A DNA stretch of 64,000 nucleotides from Psococerastis gibbosa (taxonomy: Eukaryota; Arthropoda; Insecta; Psocodea; Psocidae): contig OZ020487.1 in the NCBI GenBank assembly GCA_963971405.1, positions 48,953,039 to 49,017,038 of the forward strand, given 5' to 3'. Made by a program: the position numbers and the translations under genes. Below the pieces are notes generated by a model that did not search any database, was not told the origin of the DNA, and saw nothing but the letters and a program-made list of their open reading frames with translations. Of the stretch, positions 55,190 to 64,000 are shown one piece after another (position 1 is the stretch's first letter; each line of letters begins with the position of its first letter).

Positions 55190-55816
55190 AACATATTCGG
55201 ATCGCTGTTATGATTTTGCAATAAGTAGGCCTATAAGCGAGAAAAAGTTGATGCAATATTGTAATAACCCAACGTAGCATAGTACAGTTCCCTAACCATC
55301 CCCACACTCAACCCTAATTAAACCATACAGTCATCATACTTACTGTGCATGCATTATTTTTATATTTACCTAAATAATTATTTTCCCGATTTTCTTCCCT
55401 ACTATAGGCTTTACTATACCTCTGAAATAAATATTGCAGTTTGTGGACTTGATTTGGAAAATTATCAATACTTTATCATCAATTTAAATTTGTCAAGTTG
55501 ACCCAATAGGCTTTATACGGTACTTATAGTAGTTGTACTATTGCGTGGGTCCAATACATAGTAGTCTAGTTTCCTCAACGATACATTTACATTTTTATTT
55601 TTATTTTGTGGCAGGCTTGTTGCTTAGCCAGGTACTAATTGCCTAGCTATTGCATTTCCTATACCTTAAAATCTGTTCAAGGCGTGACGAAGAATTTCCC
55701 GCAAAAAACATGACAGCTAATAAATTATTGATTTGTACAAAGAAATGATTTTGCAAGCTATAGCCAAAATATCACTTAATTAAAATTCCATTATTATGCT
55801 GTTGTAGGCCTACTTC

Positions 55817-55865
<49 letters not shown>

Positions 55866-56265
55866 AGTATATATAGATGCCAGGCACCCATAAGACTTCA
55901 GCTGTTGTCTGTATTATCGGCTTAGACATGTATAATAATTGCAATATCCCTGATTACTGCAACTACCTAACTGAGGCTACTACAACCGCTGGTCTTCTGT
56001 TGATCAATATCGTGTTTTTCGACCTAATGAGAATATCCAAATCCCCATCAAATAATAATTAGTCCGTTCATACGAGTAGATTATACAATTTTATAAATTC
56101 ACAAAGCAGCTTTATAACCACGAAATTTCCCATATTTCGTAATCATACTTTTATTAGCATTGGCACTGGCCTTAAGTATTGCAAAACACTTGTATGATCT
56201 TCTCGTATGAATATGATCCCTACCTATTTAATCACACTTTTTCTTTACCTCAATCATAGTGGCAG
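55190..56265. other. Intergenic, AT microsatellite
   Basis: A 44-bp (AT)n at 55819-55862. No gene; the 61-codon frame at 55877 has no recognised domain. Confidence 0.4.
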
Positions 56266-56848
56266 TGGCGGGTCCAGAGGGGGCCATGCCCCCCCCGAGA
56301 AAAATTAGCGTGTACTATATATAATAGGGTATTCTAAACAAAAACCTTAGTATGGTAACATGAATATTCTTGCATGTTTAAAATATAAATTTTACTGCTG
56401 TAAAAATCGTAAAGCTCGTCCTAGGTGGCGTGGTGTAGTGGCAGTGGCCAAAAGTCCCCCAGGCTGGACGCGCCAACCTAAGTCAAGCAAGTCAAAAATC
56501 GTAAAACCCCACTATTTTCAAATTAAATTTCCATAATTTTGCCCCGAGGGAGACCCCTGGGCCCCCCTGTTTCTAACAATATCAATAAGCATTTAAGCAT
56601 TCCTTTGTAAGCTTTAAAAAAGCTATACTTTACTATTGTTAAAATGCGTAAAACCCCACTATTTTGCACTTATATTTTCAATATTTCCCCCGGGGGAGGC
56701 CCCCGGTCCCCCCTCGGCCCCTATCTGCATCAGGCGCATGAGCTTTTCAAGTAGTGCACTGTAATATGTAAATTAATATGCCTAGTTTCGCTAACAAACA
56801 CACCAATTAATGGCCCCCTCCAAAAATCTGTCCTGGACCCGCCCTTGT
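56266..56848. mobile_element. hAT-like non-autonomous element (CAGTGGCGGGTCCAG)
   Basis: Left CAGTGGCGGGTCCAGAGGGG, right CCTGGACCCGCCCTTG; flanking octamers share only TAGTG (catagtgg / tttagtga), so it is older than those at 43.3 and 50.2 kb. C- and G-rich subterminal blocks. A scrap at 56425-56490 (gtggcgtggtgtagtggcagtggcc) looks tRNA/SINE-like but has no box B. Confidence 0.65.
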
Positions 56849-57899
56849 TTAGTGATGGCATTAAACATTATAGGAGCCAGCCAGTGCTTAATTGTTCCTC
56901 TATGAATTTTGCATAATTTTTCATTGAACAAAAAATAAACTGAATCACAATACAATATCAGGCAATATTGTAAATGACTGCAATAAATTGTGTCTCATTG
57001 ATTGTCAGTACAACCTTTAACACAAGAAATCCATGTTTTTTGCCGGCATAAAACCAGCACATGCAATTTTTACTTATACCTTATGCTTCGCAACAATGCC
57101 TTATTTCAAGAGCAAAGTGGGTTTTGCAGCTTAAAGCAACATCCAATGTTGACTCATGGCCTAAACGAACATGTAGTAAACTATTGACTGGTAGTGGGCC
57201 TGTGCAAATTTTGTAGCGCAAGAAGGATTAGTTTTAACAACGATTTCTATAATCTGAACCATTTAAATGGGACCTGGGTATTTTTGGGGTTAATAGAAAA
57301 GTGGAGATATTTTCTGTACGCTACCAAATCGGTCAGACGATAATCTAGATTTTGGAATCATAATATTAGTTTCGACTTCTGTCTTACAGCACCCGTCCAC
57401 ACATACTTACATGGTGGCGTGAGAATATTTAGAGCCCAGACAAAATATATACCAAGTTACGGTATAGCCTGACCAATGCGCGGTAAGAATGGTACCTATC
57501 TACGCCAAGCAAATTGTGGTACAATCCTTAAAGCTCTGCATATACAGTATGTACTGTACGTAGCCGTACATATCACTCATACATAAGTTAGATTACATTC
57601 GTTATTGGCGTTTGCCAGTTAGCTTACTATACGGAATAGAATACATCATTACATTTCATTCCATTTCAGACCATTTTGACGTGACGTCATTAGTTGGTGT
57701 ATGTGCATTAGGCTCTATACAAGCTAATAGCCTTTGAAAGAACCGCACCTGACTATCTGTGAATTATTTGAAATCCAACATGCAACATATACTGTAAATA
57801 GGAAAACGCAATGGAATGGCAGTTGCGTAACTATAATTATTTGGATTTTATCGTGGAATGGCAGCCTTTATAAGCACCAGCATACCTACAATAACGCTG
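56849..57899. other. Intergenic, no recognised gene
   Basis: AT-rich; the 61-codon frame at 57002 shows no domain. Confidence 0.4.
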
Positions 57900-58275
57900 G
57901 TTAAGAAAATTATTGGCAATTACTCTAACATGTGAGATATCTTTTTCTGAATGAAAATAAATAAATACAACTATTTACGAACGGCAATGTCTTGAGAGAG
58001 GCTCAACTCTAAAAATGTTTGCGGACAAAATGCGTTACAAAACGTGGCCTAATTTATCAAAATAATTCCCTCCGGCGGAGAACTCCGGGCCCTCCCTTGT
58101 TTGCAGTAATAATTCTCATCTGTGAAATCTAAAAGTTAGCCTACTGCTGTGAAATTAAGTAAAACGCCACTATTTCACGCCTATTTTTTCAACTAAAAAC
58201 ACCACCGGACCTGCGCTGCATGCGTCCATGAGAACGGCTTTCCTCTTTTTCTACAGCCCCCCTTTGAAAAGCTAT
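57900..58275 (-). pseudogene. Second hAT C-terminal relic plus hAT-type C-rich block
   Basis: 57940-58010 on the minus strand matches 17270-17340 (SEKD-x-SHV and a shared GACATTGC/TCGCAAGAGAGG-type stretch). 58060-58210 resembles the C-rich blocks of the hAT repeats at 50.4 and 56.6 kb. Confidence 0.4.
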
Positions 58276-59561
58276 AGTTACACCAATGATTATTGGTTCT
58301 TATACCTAGAAAAATCAATCCAATTTTCTGCTTATTTCCTATGAGTTCCGAAACCACACATCAGATATTGATGAAACTTTGGTATTGTATTTTAGGAACT
58401 CTCCCAAAGGCTTCTGGACCGAAAAATATATTAACGAAATGAAATGAAATATTATATTGTATTGTAATATCCGCATTAAAAGCATAGTGAACAACACAAA
58501 GTGTAAATCAACAGGAACGGGGGAGGATAGCTGGTCCACTACATAATTATATATAGTACAGTACTTAATATTTATTAATTATTGCAGATTGGTTTTGGAC
58601 TAATAATGAAATTGATAAAATAGGCAGCTATCATATACGGTATTCAATAGCCTGACAGAGATTAGAGCGTCCGTTGAGCCTAAGAGAAAATGTATGTTAC
58701 TGTTACGGGTAGAAACAGACAAGACAATTGTTCCATAGGCTATACCAATAATTAGATCTACTTTTTTGTGTACTTGTTTCATTATAATTCTTGTACGACA
58801 ACTTGTCTACGTGTGATTCACGTTATCTTATCTTGCATTTTCTTAAGGCCAAGTATTTTTTTTTCTTTGCTGCTGTAGATATAATGTAAATTTATCATGT
58901 AGAATTATGTTCCCTGCATGTTATTGTACGTATACGTCAAGAATTGTGTGTAGGTACTAAGTACCAGTACCAGTATATCAGTACAACATTGTTTCCTGAT
59001 ACAGATGCGTAATTTAGTGTTTTCAATACACTGTGTTACAACTCAAAATAATTGTGTTACATTCCCGTGCCTTTTAGAAGGGAGTGATACTTCTATAAGC
59101 AGAATAAGACGGAGGTTGCACTTTACCTTATACTGTAGGCTTACGGTACTGAAGATCTTGTAGACAACCTGGCGCCAGGCGTGAGGCTCGTAGCAGGACG
59201 GCTAGGTGCAAACATTTAATAGAAGGAGATGACGGTTAATTAATAGAAATAAAGAAAGGTACGGTATTACTAATTAAGCAATTGATAAAACAGAAAGACG
59301 TGTGAGCTGTATCGCGTTTAGAAACGGACTGAGCAGAGCAAAACTCAACCAGGTTCAAACCCGTTATAAGAGAGTGTTTTCCTCCATACTCCCCCGCGAA
59401 ATATGGGTTGAGGGCTGAAAACAGAAAGTATAGGAAAAGAATGAAGAATCGAAAAACAGTGCAGTGTCAGAGTTCAGAACCGTTCTGATTGATAAGTATA
59501 ATATAGGCCTACAAGCAATAATATAGTAGAAAATTTATATACAGGTAACATGGGGAATAGG
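58276..59561. other. Intergenic; may contain 3' parts of the BEL element
   Basis: No gene. The 3' LTR of the minus-strand BEL/Pao element would be expected in about 59.0-59.5 kb, but no second LTR copy is visible in the window, so I do not call it. Confidence 0.3.
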
Positions 59562-60449
59562 CTATGCAGGGATGTGTTCGAATTGAACTGATTGGGTGGC
59601 TAAACTGGACAGAATTTTTAATTTGCAATCAGAAAGGAATTGAGCGAGTGCAGACAATCCTTTGCCCCCCGCGACAAAATTTCCACCATTATCCGCTTTT
59701 AGAACTTTGCAAAGACCTCGCCTAGCAGTCATTCTATCAAAGGCTGCTACGAAGGGGCGGCTTGAAAGGGAGGAGACAGGTTCGATGTGGCAAGCTCTGG
59801 AAAACTGGCACACGAAATTTTGTGGTACCTGTTATGTATTTCGGTGTTGAGCCATTTTACACTTATATGGGCCAAATGCATCTACTCCCACTTCATTACT
59901 AAATGGAAAGCAGGGATCTGAATAAGAGAGGGGGAGGTCCTCTTGAATGGGAGCCGGAGAGACAGGGTTCAGTTTAGCACATACAACACACTGGCGAATA
60001 ACAGAACGTATTAATGACCTACCAGAAATTATCCAATACTTTTGGCGGCAAAGGGCTGGACTGGTTGAAGTTCCAGAATGAGCACATATTTCATTGTAAT
60101 AGCGGCAGATAAGAACAGAAAGGTAACAGTGTTTTGAGAGTATCAACGGGTATTTAGCGGCATACGGGAGATCTGAGGCTGAGAGTCTACTGTTAACTCG
60201 TAAAAAATTGTCATTATCCATAAATTGTGATAATTTAATCAGAAGTTTGGGTGGTTTGCCCTTTTTTATTAAGTCCCAACAATCAGAGAAACTGAATTGT
60301 TGTTGTAGCTTAATTAGAACATTAAGACTATTTTCTAGTTCAGAACAAGTAATAGGCTTATTTATTTGAACCGGTTTCGGTAACTTAAGAAAAGACATGA
60401 ATCGATGGACGTACACAGCAGCTCTGTTAACTATTTTAAGGGTAGAACA

Positions 60450-60862
60450 TGCATTTGGTTGACATTAATAACGACTACAATATATGTGAATTTAAAAGAA
60501 ATCGTTGGAGCCGTTTTTGAGAAATAAATTTTTTAAGACGTTTTTTTGGAGTTTTTTGAGAATAAACCCCCCCAAATTAAGTTAGCCCAAAATATAAAAA
60601 AATTGTCTCGAGGTATGATTTTTGTGAACCTAAATGCCAAATTTCATCATAATCGACCGAGTAGTTTGCCCGGAAATCGACGCACAGACAGACAGACAAA
60701 CATACAGACAGACATATACAGACAGAGCGACAGACAGACATTTCGTAAAAACCACTTGTTTTGGTTCCAGAGACCTGAAAACGTGTAAATCCGTTGAAAT
60801 CTCGGAATCGAAAATTTGGACCATAACAAAGCTTTCCTTATACTACGTATATATTGGAAAGC
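60450..60862 (+). repeat. HINE-like repeat, copy I (right half) inside the BEL relic
   Basis: Family text from 'gcatttggttgacattaataacg' to ATATTGGAAAGC with a CAGA tract (60685-60740). It sits between the RNase H and integrase parts of the BEL element. Confidence 0.75.
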
Positions 60863-61553
60863 AAAAAGTAGGTTACATGCAAGTTGACAGGCAGCAAGTT
60901 GTAACTGTACTATGGTACGCTTGATACGTATAGGGGTTAGTTTACTTTTAGCAATTAATAGGTGCGACACTAGCTGACTTGCGTTTTTCGAAACTAGGTA
61001 GCAGCAAGTGCCTTAACTGAATTTGGCCGCGTCAGCAAAGAAATATAAGCTGGTTTCAGAGTTTTCTAGGGAGGCGTACCTATGTATTTTAATATTAGAC
61101 AGCAGGGGCAAACTTTCGGTAAATTTTTAGAAATCGCTTACTCAGCAAGTCCGGGATGGGTTGATCCCAGCCTAAATCGGGGCATTCATGCCACAGGGTT
61201 TGAATGAAAATTTTCAGTCATTCTATACAAGGGTTTAGCTAGTTAAGACTATCAAAAGTTTTGGCTAAGTAACTAGTACAAGATCTACGAGTTACGGTAC
61301 TTTAGGTTCAGAAAATTTTTGAATTTGAAAAGTAAATATGTCGGAAGACGGTTTCCATTGGAGACCGAGTACAGGAACAGAAGCAATCAATGTCGGTGTC
61401 GGTTCTAAGGGATTGACATCGACTAAAACAGATTGGTGTGAAGACACAAATTTACAAAACTTAAATTGGCCAGTAGACAGTACGTAAGTTAAGTCCTTAC
61501 GCAATTGTATACTTTCAGAAACAGTTTTAGTTCCAACGAAATAATCATCCATG

Positions 61554-61750
61554 AGAGCGGCGAGAAATGCTTCTAACTTCCCAAAAATGCTTAGAAACCA
61601 TCTCTTAGAGAAAGCTTTCTACACTGTCACTGAGGCACTAGCAAAATGACAATGACAGAATTACCTGATTTTGACGATACTCTGACGATTTTATCTTACA
61701 CTTTACATGTATTGTATAATTTAAAGGAAATATATATTGTATTGTATTGT
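61554..61750 (+). mobile_element. 5'-truncated non-LTR tail inside the BEL RT
   Basis: 197 bp, homologous to 42065-42262, ending in ATTG repeats. Flanked by ATCCATG on both sides (61547-61553 and 61751-61757), a 7-bp target duplication of target-primed insertion. Coding content is nil. Confidence 0.85.
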
Positions 61751-63097
61751 ATCCATGTTGAAAATAGCGTTATAAACTAACGGGAATTGAACTTTGTTTT
61801 GTCAGCTAAATGCTGAATACATCGGAGAGCTACATACGGGCTACAGTTCAGACCGTAAAGCAAGTGGTTAAGAGCTAGTTCGACTACGCTAGAGTCAGAG
61901 GAAGGCCCAGCAAAAATGTACATTTTGCTGCCCTGGTCCACCCTTATTGAAGGGTAGAACCCATCAATGTCGGCAGCGAATATTACTGGAAAATATCTGG
62001 CCGACAATAATACGTAATTCAAAGGGCGGAGAAGCTGAGGACCAGTGAATATAGTGTCATTAAAATTGCTATTACAATTAGGAGCTTTTAATGCAGGGTC
62101 GAAAACTAGTTTAGTTTTGCCTGTAGAACGTTTTACGACTACATGCTGATTGAAAAAAAACTCAGATTTGCAGATGGCGGGAACTATTTTGTTTTTTTTA
62201 AATATGGTTATTTAAAACTGTACGGTACTTTTCGGTATCTAGAAACTTTTCTAGTCTCTTTTCCAGGTTCAAGTAGCAAGCAAAGGCTTTTATTTTTACC
62301 CTATGGGTAAACCTATGGGAGCCGGATTAGGCTTAAACGGTAAAGACACAATGTAGCGGCCATTGGAGTCTTGGGTACCAGTTTTCAGAAAATATTTTTC
62401 ACAGAATACATTTTCCGGGTTCGGTATAGCAGATTCAATTACGGGGTCAGGTATACCGTCACGCTCAAATAGATTTTCCATTAAAACGCTAAGCTGTTCA
62501 TTGCTAACTATTTCGAAATTAGAAAGCAATGCTGTCGAAACAGATATTGAATTATACAGAGGAATAGGCGCAGAAATGACATGGCCAAACGGGGTATCAA
62601 TACAGATAGTACTGTCAGACGAAGTCTTATTGAAATTTAAGATTTCGAAAGAAGTAACACTTGACAACAACAAGTCTATAGGCTTGCTGCTAAACGGGTC
62701 AGTGTCTGCAAGTTGGAACTTACATAACTTTCCAGCAAAATCGGGGTGAGCAGTAACAGATGGTTGAGGTGTAGTGTAGTGTGTTTTTAAACCATCAGCA
62801 TTTAAATTAAATTGAATACTTTCTTCGAGCCTAGACCATAGAGTCAGGTTTACTTCCCTATAAGGGAAAGTTGAGAACCACCTATACCAGAAACAGAGAC
62901 AGTTTTTTGTTTATTGAAAGGTAGGCCCCATATACGTTTCACAGCGTCCAAAGTTATTAAACTGCTTTGACAGGCAGTGTCTAGGACGCAATTAATTTGG
63001 TGGGTATCCAAACTTATCTTTTACCAATGCGACAACCATGTGCGCCGAGTTGTGAAAATTATTGGCCGAGGAAATCTTATTTTCGGGGGAAGGAGTC

Positions 63098-63592
63098 AAT
63101 TTGCAAAATGCAGGGGGTCGCTTGCCCCTTGATAGTTTGCTTCTCGGGGTAAAAAAAAAATAACTAAATTTTGATGAAAAATGACAAAAAAATAATTTTT
63201 CTGTGAAACCATTCTATCGATGATTTCTACCTTCAGGCATGTTTTAGATGTTAAATTGAGTAACGAAACCGGACGGATTACTTTCCCAGAAAACTATTTG
63301 GTTTGTGCAAAAAAAAAGTTTTTGAAAAAATGATTGAAAATTCACGGTCAAATGCATTGCGTGCCCTGCCATTACTGCTGTGTGGTAATTTGTTGGTCTG
63401 ACCTATCTAGAATTTACCTCACCTCCAGTGACGTCAGGTGGGCAACCCCCCACCACACCCCTCCCCCCCCCCCCCCCCGAGATATCGGAAATTTAACCAT
63501 AGGAAAATTATTTACCATGAAATTACTCATTTTCTCTAGCTACTACTTGATAAATAGGAAAGCATGTTCGAGTAAACTCGGACCGGTTCTTT
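63098..63592 (-). repeat. HINE-like repeat, copy J (left half)
   Basis: Reads in reverse from 'aatgcagggggtcgcttgcccc' to CTCGGACCGGTTCTTTAG. The right half with the CAGA tract is missing. A C-run lies at 63462-63478. Confidence 0.75.
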
Positions 63593-63714
63593 AGATATGC
63601 ATATCTTTTAAAAAAACTTAAATTTTTAGTAAATAGCAATGTTAATTATAAAATTAATATTTATTTTTTTATTTTTATTTTTTATATTTTTATTTTTTAT
63701 TTTGCAAAAAAAAA

Positions 63715-63880
63715 TCATTTATTAAACAAAAAATAACAAAAACATAAGAAAAACTTCTTATAACAACCCGAATTAGTAAAACCCAAATAATCGTTAAGAA
63801 TTTAACTTTGTCTAAGAAACCCACTTGTGTTAGTATAAAACCCCGATAGCTTTCGGCAAGAACTGCCATCTATATCCTAT
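63715..63880 (-). mobile_element. Terminal segment of the 6.1-kb Penelope-like family
   Basis: About 165 bp closely match 6125-6295: AACAAAAAATAACAAAAAC, CAACCCGAATTAGTAAAACC, and CTTTCGGCAAGAACTGCCAT. The last word is the hammerhead-like hairpin in reverse (63847-63875). No coding part is present. Confidence 0.78.
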
Positions 63881-64000
63881 ATATCTTTATCCAGTGCTTA
63901 TTGAGCCTGGCACGAAGCCCCCCATCCAAAGCGCGAGTCCTGGAGCAGTCACTCCATTCGTTCCACCGGTAGGCTGGCCCGGGGGGGGGGGGGGGTAGGT
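63881..64000. other. Right edge
   Basis: No feature; a G-run near 63982-63995. Confidence 0.4.

Larger units (their letters stand above)
59562..63050 (-). mobile_element. BEL/Pao retrotransposon pol relic, interrupted twice
   Basis: Minus-strand order is: protease side (IDTPFGHVISAPIP, DGIPDPVIE, NGRYIVSLPFKPNP, 62296-62673), RT palm (PVIFAADIDGFYPSIR, ELALNHLLYGLNCSPYVAL, 61777-62022), RT active-site side (MDDYFVGTK, 61292-61552), a degraded RNase H region (60863-61290), and integrase (H2C2 zinc region with HSG and CVVCAKL; VDAFGPY; KADNGGNF). RT is split by a 197-bp non-LTR tail, and 60450-60862 is a HINE-like insertion. The integrase has a frame break near 59.82 kb. It is defective. Confidence 0.82.

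Noticed and set aside
59000-59561. 3' LTR of the BEL/Pao element
   Set aside because: No matching second LTR copy within the window and no clear TG...CA ends.
1-64000. CRISPR array, prokaryotic operon, phage or integron
   Set aside because: No regularly spaced direct repeats with unique spacers; spliced exons and TE content show that this is nuclear DNA of an animal.

Overview
This is a eukaryotic, AT-rich invertebrate genomic window. It has no operons, spliced coding exons with GT/AG borders, and a heavy load of transposable elements. The mixture of Penelope-like elements with GIY-YIG ends, Gypsy, BEL/Pao, RTE, Jockey/I-type non-LTR elements, mariner, hAT and Helitron ends, plus many TAGGCCTA-type words, fits an arthropod (a hemipteran-like insect is my weak guess). 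The species cannot be fixed from the sequence alone.

The only host gene I can support is one large plus-strand gene (511-53264) for a GRAM-domain, single-pass membrane protein of the GRAMD2A/GRAMD2B type. I assembled it from eight exons whose splice phases all match and which sum to 1425 nt (474 residues plus stop). Exon 1 is near the left edge. A 27-kb intron and a 19-kb intron follow, and the rest of the protein is encoded in seven exons between 27.7 and 53.3 kb. A 104-nt exon at 49744-49847 is too short to show as an ORF but supplies the central strands of the GRAM domain.

Intron 1 (0.8-27.7 kb) holds an apparently intact Jockey-like endonuclease/reverse transcriptase ORF (minus), several copies of an unclassified ~0.8-1.0 kb repeat, two Penelope-like fragments, I-type and RTE-type non-LTR relics, an old hAT element and a 1.3-kb foldback element with TA borders. 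Intron 2 (27.8-46.9 kb) holds two shorter relatives of that foldback, a deleted mariner with TA target duplications, an RT gene split by a 1.9-kb long-terminal-inverted-repeat DNA element, an RTE element inside a Helitron end, a hAT MITE with a perfect 8-bp duplication, and a Penelope endonuclease fragment inside another copy of the unclassified repeat. Intron 3 is almost entirely a young, internally deleted Gypsy element with 387-bp LTRs, ending 57 bp before exon 4. Intron 4 holds two nested hAT elements.

Downstream of the gene (53.3-64 kb) are a 1.0-kb copy of the unclassified repeat, another hAT element, and a minus-strand BEL/Pao pol relic. The BEL/Pao RT is split by a 197-bp non-LTR tail with a 7-bp target duplication, and a copy of the unclassified repeat lies near its integrase end. 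The right edge carries a Penelope terminal segment that repeats one at 6.1-6.3 kb.

The two most novel-looking signals are: (1) the ten-plus copies of an unclassified repeat with subterminal inverted repeats, terminal hairpins and an internal CAGA tract, which resembles HINE/DINE-1-type Helentron derivatives; and (2) a recurring hammerhead-ribozyme-like stem-loop next to four Penelope-like ends. All domain and family calls are by eye; no database search was run.
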